Assembly (NCBI GenBank): GCA_013140715.1
Contig: JABFSG010000005.1
Span: 25,576-89,575 of the forward strand
DNA from: Nitrospiraceae bacterium
GTDB lineage: Bacteria > Nitrospirota > Nitrospiria > Nitrospirales > Nitrospiraceae
Direction: 5' to 3'
Length of the DNA: 64,000 nucleotides
Shown here: positions 26,466 to 33,946 of the stretch, piece after piece
Numbering within the stretch: position 1 is the stretch's first letter
Layout: each line of letters opens with the position of its first letter
The notes under the pieces: generated by a model
What the model was told of the DNA's origin: nothing
Databases searched by the model: none
The model's input: the letters and a program-made list of their open reading frames with translations, nothing else
Program-made: the position numbers and the translations under genes

Positions 26466-26478
26466 GTCCGGTACCCCC
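26451..26478 (+). terminator. Perfect 12-bp hairpin over the glycosylase stop codon
   Basis: GGGGGTACCGGA and TCCGGTACCCCC pair perfectly around a 4-nt loop that begins with the TAG stop. There is no U-run on either side, so it is terminator-like rather than a classical intrinsic terminator. It lies between convergent genes. Confidence 0.5.
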
Positions 26479-26503
26479 TGCCGTATCCCGATAATGGGCT
26501 CGA

Positions 26504-26869
26504 CTATTCGATCTTCCGATCCCCTGCGATCTTTGTGGCGGAGGTAACCGGAGGAGCGATCTTGATCTGTGGCCCCTGCACGGTCGGAAGCTGGCCCGCT
26601 CCCTGGCCTTTGGTAATCCGCTCATTGTCTGCCTTCATGAGGCTTTGCTGGGCATTCTTCACGGAGTCGGCTGACTTCTGCAGAGAGTTCTCGCCGCGCG
26701 CGTCCGATTGACCGGGATCGTTAGCGGTCGGCTGGCCCGTCACGGGGCTTCCACTGTTTTTCATCGGGTAGCCTTCATGCTTGGGGAGAAGCGATGGATT
26801 CGCCGAGGCCATCGACAGCGCAAAGAAAACACCGGAGACGGTTGCAACAGCGCCGATTATGAGCTTCAT
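26504..26869 (-). CDS. Small secreted hypothetical protein
   Basis: I do not recognise the family. The 121-aa product has a clear signal peptide (LIIGAVATVSGVFFALSMASA, cut after ASA). The mature part is low in hydrophobics and rich in Gln, Ser, Lys and Pro, with a predicted helix around ENSLQKSADSVKNAQQSLMKADNERI. A strong SD (AAAGGAG) precedes the start. The upstream gap (26870-27297) holds two R2 repeats. Confidence 0.7.
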   Translation of the reverse strand: MKLIIGAVATVSGVFFALSMASANPSLLPKHEGYPMKNSGSPVTGQPTANDPGQSDARGENSLQKSADSVKNAQQSLMKADNERITKGQGAGQLPTVQGPQIKIAPPVTSATKIAGDRKIE

Positions 26870-26978
26870 GTGCTACTCCTTTAAATAAATGGTGGCTGGA
26901 TACAATAGTTTTTCAAGTATTCGATCGAATCAAGTGTCTCGAATCATAGCCAGGAGGAGGGTGCTTCTGTCAAGGGGG

Positions 26979-27079
26979 AAGGGGGAGTGGCCAGGTGCCC
27001 TTCTTGCTCGCAGAACGCGCACGCTCAGAAGGTGCTCGTTCGATGCGCGCAGTGAAGGGCAACCTCGGCCACTCCCCTT
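26979..27079. repeat. R2-family palindromic repeat (GGGAGTGGCC subtype)
   Basis: The core GCTCGCAGAACGCGCACGCT...GTGCTCGTTCGATGCGCGCA sits inside arms AAGGGGGAGTGGCC and GGCCACTCCCCTT. Nearly identical copies are at 36907-37009 (inverted) and 62829-62928. Confidence 0.85.
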
Positions 27080-27126
27080 GGGGGCGAAGTGGGGGAAAAT
27101 GACAAGAAGGGAAGGTACGGCCTGTT

Positions 27127-27198
27127 GAGGCTCCTGTGCTCGCGCAACGCGCGGCCTCAGAAGGCCCTCGTTGGACGCGCGCAGTGAAGGGCAACCGG
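27127..27198. repeat. R2-family palindromic repeat core
   Basis: This core is close to consensus: GCTCGCGCAACGCGCGGCC, TCAGAAGGCC, CTCGTTGGACGCGCGCAGTG. The outer arms are weak. The remaining DNA to 27297 shows no gene. Confidence 0.7.
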
Positions 27199-27297
27199 TC
27201 TAACCGTCGTTGCGCTGCTTCTCCGCTGTGAAATTCAAGGGGTTGCTGCAGTGACAAAAGCTTCAGCCGTTGGCCTTCAGATCCTTGTCTGTTTCGT

Positions 27298-28161
27298 TCA
27301 TGGCTTCAATAGCGGGGCGGGTTTCTGCTTTGGGCTGTCTTGCCCGGGGTTCAGGCTGTCGAGTTGTTTTTTCATGGATTCCAATTCCTGCTTGAGGGTG
27401 TCCACCTCCTGAGCCAAGGTCTCTGTGGAGCGAGCCTCGGCCGCGCGATGTGCCTGGTCCAGTAGCTGATAGTCGACGACGACAAACCTGTCAGTCGACT
27501 GTTCCATTGTCGGCGGATTCGAGGCATCGGCGTTGAGAGCGGCTTTCGGAGTGAACCGCAGCGCAAAATACTTGAGGCCTGAATAATCGAATGGTTCCTG
27601 CGATCGGTAGGCGATATCGCCCTTGACCAGGTTCGTCCGCATCGGGTTGTAGCGATATTGGGAGAGGATCACATACAGCTGTCGGCCATGGGCGTAGAGA
27701 GAACCGGCGGTAGTTTCCGTGGCCGGTGATTGAAATCTATTCGAACCTTCGTACGTGGTCTGGACTCGATACGCGATAGCCTCATCAGGCGCAGCCATAC
27801 GTAAGCCCTCTGCAAGCAGTGGCGCGAGAAACTTGATCTGATCTTCCGTGAAGACTGGGGCGGGAAATAGCTGCCATGCAAAGCCCGCGACCGTACGACG
27901 GGGTCCAAGACGTTCGTCATGAATCTTGAGGCCTGTCAATAGCTGGGCGAGCAGGGCTGGTTCCAGGTTGATGGGATGAGTAGCACGAACCGAGCGATCG
28001 GACATCGTCTGAAAGGACACAGTCCCACGCTGGTCCTCAAAGAGGATTTTTCCAGTCGGAGCGGTTGTGCTGCAGGCGGCGCCAGCCAGGCATAGCAGGG
28101 ACAGCAGAAGTAAACGACCGTAGGACGGTTTCCCTTTTTGATATGTTGGTGAAGGAATCAT
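27298..28161 (-). CDS. Lipoprotein of unknown function with C-terminal coiled coil
   Basis: The 287-aa product has a lipoprotein signal peptide (LLLLSLLCLAGAAC). The body is predicted beta-rich, with segments such as LYAHGRQLYVILSQYRYNP. A heptad-like stretch LAQEVDTLKQELESMKKQLDSL near residues 250-270 should form a coiled coil. ATG 28161 places the lipobox about 30 residues in; ATG 28197 is an alternative. The frame stays open far upstream through repeats, which I do not count as coding. I do not recognise the family. Confidence 0.7.
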   Translation of the reverse strand: MIPSPTYQKGKPSYGRLLLLSLLCLAGAACSTTAPTGKILFEDQRGTVSFQTMSDRSVRATHPINLEPALLAQLLTGLKIHDERLGPRRTVAGFAWQLFPAPVFTEDQIKFLAPLLAEGLRMAAPDEAIAYRVQTTYEGSNRFQSPATETTAGSLYAHGRQLYVILSQYRYNPMRTNLVKGDIAYRSQEPFDYSGLKYFALRFTPKAALNADASNPPTMEQSTDRFVVVDYQLLDQAHRAAEARSTETLAQEVDTLKQELESMKKQLDSLNPGQDSPKQKPAPLLKP

Positions 28162-28203
28162 CGGTGTGAGTGATTTTAACACAGACGATCGCTCCATCCC
28201 AGA

Positions 28204-28290
28204 AGGGTGGGAAGGGAGTAGCCGGATCATCCTTCTTGCTTGCCGAGGCCGCACGATCAGAAGGATGCGAGGGAGCAGGCAATCATCCCT
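28204..28290. repeat. Degenerate R2-type repeat
   Basis: CGGATCATCCTTCTTGCTTG and CAGGCAATCATCCCTCTTGC flank a partial core (GCACGATCAGAAGGATGCGAG). It is less regular than the other copies. Confidence 0.45.
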
Positions 28291-28320
28291 CTTGCTCGCA
28301 GAACGGAGGAGGGGATGGGG

Positions 28321-28535
28321 CCTGATGATCTTCCGTGCTCGCGCAACGCGCGGCCTCCGAAGGTGTGGCGCAAGGGCATGAGGAGCTTTCTTTGCTCCCG
28401 GAGCGCGCGCCCTCAGAAGGGCCTCGCTCGACGGCCGCAGGCAAAAGCTCCTCACGCCCTTGCTTAGCTGGGTATTGAAATGCGGATAAGAACGCGAATG
28501 GACGCGCGCAGTGGAAGATCAATCAAGCTTGATCA
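28321..28535. repeat. Nested pair of R2 repeats
   Basis: A complete palindrome (28371-28462, arms CAAGGGC-TGAGGAGCTTT with AAAGCTCCTCA-GCCCTTG) lies within another R2 element. The left half of the host element (CCTGATGATCTTCCGTGCTC) is at 28321-28365. Its right half (GGACGCGCGCAGTGGAAGATC) is at 28500-28520. The 28536-28799 stretch shows nothing I can support. Confidence 0.7.
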
Positions 28536-28799
28536 CCGGATAGAGAACGAGCGAGCCCTGAAAGATCATTTATAACCTCGCTCAATGGGCGCAGTGGCTT
28601 CAACACACCTATTTATTTTCCAACATTTGTTTTGAACCGCCTCGGATTTCGAAGATGGTTTCTTCCAGAAACGTCCCCATTGCCCGCTTCGAAAACCTCC
28701 CTCAGAAATTGTAGGAAATAGGGGTCGATTTTCCGAATGATTTGAATTATCCTCTGGTCTGTTTGAAACAAATAAGTTAGGAGAAGGGAGGTTTCGTAT

Positions 28800-29099
28800 A
28801 TGAAAATGCTATTCATTGTGGCTCGGGACTCAATGTTAAGTGAGTTGGAAGAGCTTTTACGAGACAATGGCATTAGTGCGTACACCATAATTAACAACGT
28901 AAAGGGTCAGGGTCTCACTGGTAAACTGTATGGGACCTTCCTCCATCCTGACATCAATTCCATCATTTTTTCGGCTCTCCCATCTGATCAAGCAGAGAGA
29001 GCCGTCAACGCCCTTACGGCGCTTCACAAAAATTTGGCTACCCAGGGGCAACCGGTCCCCCTCAAGGTGTTTACCTTGCCTTGTGAAGAACACGTGTAG
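28800..29099 (+). CDS. PII-like (CutA/GlnB-fold) small regulatory protein
   Basis: The 99-aa protein matches the P-II-related family with the ferredoxin-like fold: MLFIVARDSMLSELEELLRDNGISAYTIINNVKGQGLTGKLYGTFLHPDINSIIFSAL. The T-loop position (KGQGLTGKLYG) lacks the Tyr and full length of GlnB, so it is not a canonical nitrogen PII. Members often sit beside transporters, but none is adjacent here. GGAGAAGGGAGG precedes the ATG. The ligand is unknown. Confidence 0.7.
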   Translation: MKMLFIVARDSMLSELEELLRDNGISAYTIINNVKGQGLTGKLYGTFLHPDINSIIFSALPSDQAERAVNALTALHKNLATQGQPVPLKVFTLPCEEHV

Positions 29100-29322
29100 G
29101 GCTGCTCTTCCTCGCTCAATGTCGGCATTAGGTGTTTTCCAAAAACAGTTGCTTTGACCTCTTGTAGATTTCAATCTTTCAACCCAAGAAGATCTATCGG
29201 ATATCAGCTTCTGATTTGGCACCTTTGGGGACTATAGGTTTCCTAAACCGCAGGTCGTTCGGCAGGTAGCTCTAGTCTAACTCCCTAACTTCAAAACTCG
29301 GGTGGGGCATCCTGTAATAAGG

Positions 29323-29446
29323 GATGGGGTCATTGCTTGACTTTGCACCTCCATCTGCCTCCGTTCACACGGAGATTGAATCAGCTCCTTGTACATGGAG
29401 TAGCAACAAGCCATGGCTCAGTGCACAGTCAAGCAATGCCCCCATC
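29323..29446. repeat. MITE-like palindromic element (124 bp)
   Basis: Terminal inverted repeats of 26 bp (GATGGGGTCATTGCTTGACT... with the complement of ...AGTCAAGCAATGCCCCCATC) match at 24 positions. It contains no gene. A single related end (CGGTCATTGTTTGACCTTG) occurs at about 11050. The flanks 29100-29322 and 29447-29706 hold no gene. Confidence 0.65.
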
Positions 29447-29522
29447 TCTTCATACATGTCCTTCATCGAGGGCCAGCTGGTGTCCGCAGTCCGCTGGACG
29501 GGATGTGAGCCCATTCAATGAG

Positions 29523-29552
29523 GGGATGTTATGCGAATCCGCATAACATCCC
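29523..29552. repeat. Perfect 13-bp stem-loop
   Basis: GGGATGTTATGCG pairs perfectly with CGCATAACATCCC around the loop AATC. There is no U-run and no neighbouring stop codon, so its role is unclear. Confidence 0.6.
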
Positions 29553-29706
29553 GTGATAAATCGCCCTGCAGTCGCAACTCATTGAACCGGCAATGGTTAT
29601 GGCGTATTGTTCACGAAGATTAGTGGCGTGTTATACGGATAAAAATTGGCAGATTCGCTCTTATGCGGAACCGCCTAAACATTGTTAGGCGCACCAGGGT
29701 TTCAGA

Positions 29707-30501
29707 ATGCGAATCGTCAAACTGAGCGACGCGGAGACGGGGTTCGGCACCCTCGATGGCGTGAGACGCTTCTTCCTCGAGGAGCTCCGCCACCGCATGC
29801 CTCCAGGCAAATTCCAGGTCACACCGGGACGCATCGCGCAAGATGGATTGAGCCCGGGCGAACTCCTACTCTTCACGTACCGAGCCCGCATAGTGTTCAC
29901 CGCGCGTGCAGGGAGTGGCCTTGAGCCCAGTCACGGCGACGAGTCTCAGAAATATCCACACTATTTCTTGGTAAATCTCGCCACGTTACGTGAGGCCGAC
30001 GAGGATTTTCACGATGTCGAACGATGGTACATAGAGGCAACCGGCGCTGACGTCCACCTGGTTCAGAGCCAAGGCTGGAGCAGGCTACCGGATTCCATTC
30101 ATACCAACCAGCTCTGGGAGCGGTTGCGCGATGCGACCGCATTCAAGCTCCCGGAGGAAGTCATCGATCAGGCCGGCCTGATTGAAGGAGCGACTCGCAC
30201 AATTTCGATAAATTCGTATGAGCGAAATCCGGAGGCCCGTCAACGTTGCATCGAGCATTACGGCCCAAGTTGTTCGGTCTGTGGCCTGAATTTCGCTGCG
30301 GTGTACGGAGCAGTGGCCGAAGGCTTTATTCATGTCCACCACCTCCGCTCATTAGCTGATATCAGGGCTGAGTACGTTGTCGATCCGGTGAAGGACTTGC
30401 GGCCGGTTTGTCCCAACTGTCATGCGGTGCTACACCGTCGCGTCCCGCAGTACGCCATTGAGGAAGTGAGAGATTTGTTGCGGCGTCGGAGTGGCGTGTA
30501 A
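29707..30501 (+). CDS. HNH endonuclease with an uncharacterised N-terminal domain
   Basis: The 264-aa protein ends in a McrA-like HNH nuclease domain: CSVCGLNF, the catalytic HVHHL, the Asn-equivalent region DPVKDLRPVCPNCHAVLH with two Zn Cys and the final His. The N-terminal 140 residues (GELLLFTYRARIVFTARAG, HYFLVNLATLREADEDFHDVERWY) could be a PUA/EVE-like modified-base reader, but that is only a resemblance. If so, this would be a modification-dependent restriction enzyme. It stands alone among repeats, which suggests an accessory gene. A GCCTAA-N6-TTAGGC palindrome precedes it. Confidence 0.75.
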   Translation: MRIVKLSDAETGFGTLDGVRRFFLEELRHRMPPGKFQVTPGRIAQDGLSPGELLLFTYRARIVFTARAGSGLEPSHGDESQKYPHYFLVNLATLREADEDFHDVERWYIEATGADVHLVQSQGWSRLPDSIHTNQLWERLRDATAFKLPEEVIDQAGLIEGATRTISINSYERNPEARQRCIEHYGPSCSVCGLNFAAVYGAVAEGFIHVHHLRSLADIRAEYVVDPVKDLRPVCPNCHAVLHRRVPQYAIEEVRDLLRRRSGV

Positions 30502-30592
30502 CACCGGCTGCACCCGACGGCGGCGCGTGATCATGTGCCGCCGCGGGTAAGCCGGAAGCGTTTTGCCGTCAAGTCCGCGAAGGAGGAACTAG

Positions 30593-30856
30593 ATGGGCAC
30601 TTGGGACAAGATCAGCGGGAAAACCGTGGAGGACAAAGTAACGGAGTATAGCGAGGTCTACGGCGAGGTGCTCCTTGGATTGCACCGGGACTTAGAGCGG
30701 CAGAATCGCTTCCTCCAAGAGGGCAAAAAGCGTCGCTCCTTCGTCGCTCTACTATTTGCGCGCGACGGGGACTGCCACCCTTCTACTTGGTGGCTGTCCC
30801 CGTCCCCTCGCCCGGCAAGGCCAGGGCCAGTCCCCTTCTGTACGTTGAGCCTCTAA
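30593..30856 (+). CDS. Small hypothetical protein, C-terminus run into repeats
   Basis: The start is convincing: AAGGAGG lies 6-7 nt before ATG 30593. The first 50 residues (MGTWDKISGKTVEDKVTEYSEVYGEVLLG...) look like a real helical protein. From about residue 55 the frame runs through a GGGGACTGCCACC/GGTGGCTGTCCCC palindrome (30777-30811) and into an R3 fragment, so the last 30 residues are probably not ancestral. I do not recognise the family. It may belong with the HNH gene upstream. Confidence 0.5.
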   Translation: MGTWDKISGKTVEDKVTEYSEVYGEVLLGLHRDLERQNRFLQEGKKRRSFVALLFARDGDCHPSTWWLSPSPRPARPGPVPFCTLSL

Positions 30857-30897
30857 GCGATGCGAGAACGCCGCTGGCGGACTTTGTCAACAGCCTG
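30840..30897. repeat. Half of an R3-family repeat
   Basis: GTACGTTGAGCCTCTAAGCG...GGCGGACTTTGTCAACAGCCTG corresponds to one half of the 121-bp R3 palindrome. About 50 bp further on, GATGCGGGCTAG (30946-30957) resembles the end of element R5. Confidence 0.65.
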
Positions 30898-30995
30898 GTC
30901 CAACAACCATCGGAACTGGCGGCTTTGCCTCGGATACATAGCGATGCGGGCTAGATGATGGTTCGCACGGGCGACGCGAGTCCGGCCTGTCCGGC

Positions 30996-31030
30996 TCAAC
31001 CAAATAAACAAGACAAACCAAACAAACCAC
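30996..31030. repeat. 9-bp-unit arm E7 (single arm)
   Basis: Nonamers AACCAAATA, AACAAGACA, AACCAAACA, AACCA lie just after the stop of the kinase-like gene. No complementary left arm is visible. Confidence 0.65.
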
Positions 31031-31048
31031 TGAAACTGGATTTCAGCT

Positions 31049-32854
31049 CTAGCGGCGTGAGGGAGGCCGGCGTCCACGGCCACGGTAGGACGGGCCATGG
31101 CTGAGGCCTGGGAGGCGGATGGTAACGGTGGTGCCTTCATCTGGCGCGCTGCCGATGGCGATCGAGCCGCCATGTTCTTCAACGATTTTTTTGACCGTGG
31201 CGAGGCCCAAACCGATCCCGGTCCGCTTCGTGGTGAAAAACGGCTCAAAGACCTTATCGACGATTTCTGCTGGGATAGGCGCTCCGTCGTTCTTGATGAG
31301 GATCTGGTCTTCTACTCCACGCCCCGCTCGATGTTGCGTGACCTGAATGTGGAGATGCCCGCCCGGGCTCATCGCTTCGCTCGCGTTTCTGAAGATACTG
31401 AGAAATACTTGCTGGAGTTTGGCTTCGTCGCCGCGAACCGGAGCGATGACGGTCGCATAGTCCTTGGTCACCTGTATTCTGGTGACTTCGAGGTCGGTTG
31501 CGACAACGGTGAGAGCGCTTTCGATCACTTCGGGGATGCGGAGGAGCCGCCGAGTCAGTTTGAGCGGTTTGGCAAAGTCCAGAATCTCGTTCAGGATGGC
31601 TTCGATACGGATCAGATTGCGCATGGCGTTCTCGACGCGCGTCTGCGGGTCGAAATCGAGGATGCCTTCACCTGTGACTTCCTCCAGCTGGGCGCGGATC
31701 GAGGCGAGCGGTTCACGCACTTCCGTGGCTAAAAACATGCTGAACTCACCGATCGCGGCCTGCCTCTCTTGCTTTCTGATGATGGGTTCCGAGGGAGCAG
31801 GGGCTACGGCTGCTCCGGGGGCGCCGGATGGTCCGGCGGCTGAGGGTTGGCTGATCGGCGCCGGCGCTTGAAGAATATCCGCGATCTTCATGATTGTGGG
31901 CTCAAGCGTGCGGGCATCCGTCTGTTGGTAGCGTCCGGCTTCTTTCGACGCCAAGGTAATCGTTCCGCCGACTTGTCCTCGTACGAAGAACGGGACGACA
32001 AGCGAGGAGAGAATCCGGTCTTTGAACAGATATTTGTGATCGAGGAACCGTCCCTGGGTGGAGGCGAGATCATGATCGACGCGAGGCTTCCGGTGGCGGA
32101 CTGCCCATCCGGAGGCTGAGCTGTCGAGCGCCAGTCGGTGGCCCGGCTTCAGATCTTTCTTTCCATCCTTCTGTTCGCTCTTGAGATCTCCGGCCATTCC
32201 CAGGACTTCGACATTGCCTGCGAGCGGATCGTAATGGCAGGCCCAGATGCGATCGTAGGCCACGTATTGGTTGGCATCCGTCAAGACGGCGATAATTTTG
32301 TCCTGGAGTTCCGGTGTGAGCTGTGACACTGGAGCCGGGTACATGTCTGCGGCAGTGGGTGCCGCAGGGACCGGCTCGTGCGCGACAAATGGCCGGCTGA
32401 GCAGGATATTCATATCGAACAGGTTTTCGCGATCCAGTGCTTTCGTGACCTCGTCGCTGGATTGCTCCATCAGGCTCTTCTCTTTTTTGGCGAAGGTGGC
32501 GCTTTCTTTTCGCCCGATGACGAGGAAACCGTATGTCTTGTTTCGATGGATGAGGGGAATGGCGAGCAACGACTTGGTGCCCGGCGTAATCAAACGGAGA
32601 CGAATGGTGCGCCCGCTCTCCTGATCGCTCGTGGGGGCTGTGGCAGCGACGGCGGGAACTGAAAGCGCCCGGAGGATGGCCTGTACATCGCGAGGAGTGA
32701 AGCCCCGCGCGACATGGCCGACGAGCGGGCCTTGGTCACAGTGGAATAGGGCGGCCAGGGCCGCGTCGACCGGCAGCTCGTTGAGGACAGACGTTAAGGT
32801 CCGTTGGAGCGACGTTTCGGGAACCGGCTTGCTGTGCTGAGCTGTGGTTGTCAT
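31049..32854 (-). CDS. Histidine-kinase-like GAF protein lacking the phospho-acceptor His
   Basis: The 601-aa protein has two GAF-type sensor regions (about residues 10-150 and 185-330) and a C-terminal kinase core. The dimerisation helix reads GEFSMFLATEVREPLASI where active kinases have AHEIRNPL, so the His is Thr (codon ACG). The ATPase domain keeps the N box (FRNASEAM), F box (FEPFFTTK) and G2 box (GIGLGLATVKKIVEEHGG). The G1 box is NDGAPIP rather than DxGxG. It has no membrane helix and no adjacent response regulator. It is likely a pseudokinase or a kinase relying on a partner. Confidence 0.8.
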   Translation of the reverse strand: MTTTAQHSKPVPETSLQRTLTSVLNELPVDAALAALFHCDQGPLVGHVARGFTPRDVQAILRALSVPAVAATAPTSDQESGRTIRLRLITPGTKSLLAIPLIHRNKTYGFLVIGRKESATFAKKEKSLMEQSSDEVTKALDRENLFDMNILLSRPFVAHEPVPAAPTAADMYPAPVSQLTPELQDKIIAVLTDANQYVAYDRIWACHYDPLAGNVEVLGMAGDLKSEQKDGKKDLKPGHRLALDSSASGWAVRHRKPRVDHDLASTQGRFLDHKYLFKDRILSSLVVPFFVRGQVGGTITLASKEAGRYQQTDARTLEPTIMKIADILQAPAPISQPSAAGPSGAPGAAVAPAPSEPIIRKQERQAAIGEFSMFLATEVREPLASIRAQLEEVTGEGILDFDPQTRVENAMRNLIRIEAILNEILDFAKPLKLTRRLLRIPEVIESALTVVATDLEVTRIQVTKDYATVIAPVRGDEAKLQQVFLSIFRNASEAMSPGGHLHIQVTQHRAGRGVEDQILIKNDGAPIPAEIVDKVFEPFFTTKRTGIGLGLATVKKIVEEHGGSIAIGSAPDEGTTVTIRLPGLSHGPSYRGRGRRPPSRR

Positions 32855-32920
32855 TCGTGAGTTAGGCTAGCGAAGCGTGGGCATTGTAACAACGCAAGCT
32901 AGGCAATTCAATCAACATCC

Positions 32921-33001
32921 GGTTGGGTTGGTTTATTTTGTTTATCTGGTCAATCTTCTTCAACCAAACGAACGAGACAAACCAAATAAACCAACCCAAC
33001 C
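32921..33001. repeat. 9-bp-unit hairpin element E8
   Basis: The left arm GGTTGGGTTGGTTTATTTTG pairs with the right arm CAAATAAACCAACCCAACC. It lies 67 bp upstream of the kinase-like gene and just beyond the stop of the holin-like gene (both minus strand). Confidence 0.85.
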
Positions 33002-33009
33002 ATCTTATA

Positions 33010-33468
33010 TTATTCGTCGGGATTGATAATCCTGGGCGGACGTTGGGGGAGTGGGCGATGTTCGGTCCGGCGGTCGTCGGAGGTCCATAAATTGAGGATC
33101 ATGGTGACCAGACTGATCACGACCGCACCGCCGACGGCAGGCCAGAACCCTACTACCGAGAATCCTGTCACCAGCCAGGCAGTGAGTTCCAGCAGGAGTG
33201 CGTTGACGACGATGAGAAAGAGCCCCAGCGAGACAACGATTAAGGGAAGGGTCAGTACGAAAAGAAGGGGGCGGACCAAGAGGTTGAGAATTGTGAGCAC
33301 GAGGACTGCGGCGATTCCGGCGCCCAGGGAATCGACTCCCAGGCCCGGCACGATCATAACCGCCAGAAATACCGCGATGCCGGTGATGAGGACTCGAATG
33401 AAGGCCGTGCGAATCCCGCCGCTCAAGAAATGGTGCTTGATCTCTCCTGTGCCCTGAAGCGTCGGCAT
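33010..33468 (-). CDS. Phage-holin-4/YvlD-type small membrane protein
   Basis: The 152-aa protein has four hydrophobic helices with the typical PF04020 pattern: AFIRVLITGIAVFLAVMIVPG, then AAVLVLTILNLLVRPLLFVLTLPL, then GLFLIVVNALLLELTAWL. Despite the family name, such proteins are chromosomal and not lytic; function is unknown. ATG 33468 was chosen since the earlier in-frame stretch overlaps the upstream gene. It lies 8 bp after that gene. Confidence 0.8.
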   Translation of the reverse strand: MPTLQGTGEIKHHFLSGGIRTAFIRVLITGIAVFLAVMIVPGLGVDSLGAGIAAVLVLTILNLLVRPLLFVLTLPLIVVSLGLFLIVVNALLLELTAWLVTGFSVVGFWPAVGGAVVISLVTMILNLWTSDDRRTEHRPLPQRPPRIINPDE

Positions 33469-33476
33469 GGAGCACC

Positions 33477-33857
33477 CTACTCGACTGGAGCCGGTTCTAC
33501 GGAGGCCGGGATGCGCTTGCCCGTGGAAAAGTGGATTTCTGTGGCGACCAACAGGGGGTCGCCCTTCTTGGCGCCCTTCTTGTCGATCTTTGTGGCCATG
33601 ATTATGACACGATCCCCCACTTCGGGCAGGCTGAAGCCTTTCGGATTGTGCCCATCCTTGAACCGGGTCTTCTTGTCGATCTGCAGATCCACCGGGCCCT
33701 TGTGTGTCTTGACTTCGATATGTTTCTCGTCGATGGCCACGACTATACCAAGCACATGTTGATCGGTGCTGGCGCCGGTGCCAGTGCCAGTGCCAGCGGC
33801 GAAGCTTGGCGTCGAAATGAAGAGACATATGAGTGTTGTTATCAGGCCTAACCACAT
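33477..33857 (-). CDS. Small periplasmic protein with a DUF5666-like beta domain
   Basis: The 126-aa product has a signal peptide (LGLITTLICLFISTPSFAA). A single OB-like domain follows: HVLGIVVAIDEKHIEVKTHKGPVDLQIDKKTRF...GDRVIIMATKID. This pattern resembles DUF5666-type proteins that may bind metal or polymer. GGAG precedes ATG 33857. It is followed 8 bp later by the holin-like gene, so the two are probably co-transcribed. Function is unknown. Confidence 0.65.
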   Translation of the reverse strand: MWLGLITTLICLFISTPSFAAGTGTGTGASTDQHVLGIVVAIDEKHIEVKTHKGPVDLQIDKKTRFKDGHNPKGFSLPEVGDRVIIMATKIDKKGAKKGDPLLVATEIHFSTGKRIPASVEPAPVE

Positions 33858-33946
33858 AGTGGCTCCGGTCTCCCTATTTCGTCGTCGGTGCATGGGTCAT
33901 GAACCACTCTGCACTATACAAAGTCTGTTGTCCGATTGCCAATGGG

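Noticed and set aside
29676-29693. An integron attC-like site (GCCTAA-N6-TTAGGC) before the HNH gene
   Set aside because: It is a simple palindrome lacking the paired L-boxes and the longer stem of an attC site. The 3' side of the gene has no convincing matching core and no integrase is in the window.
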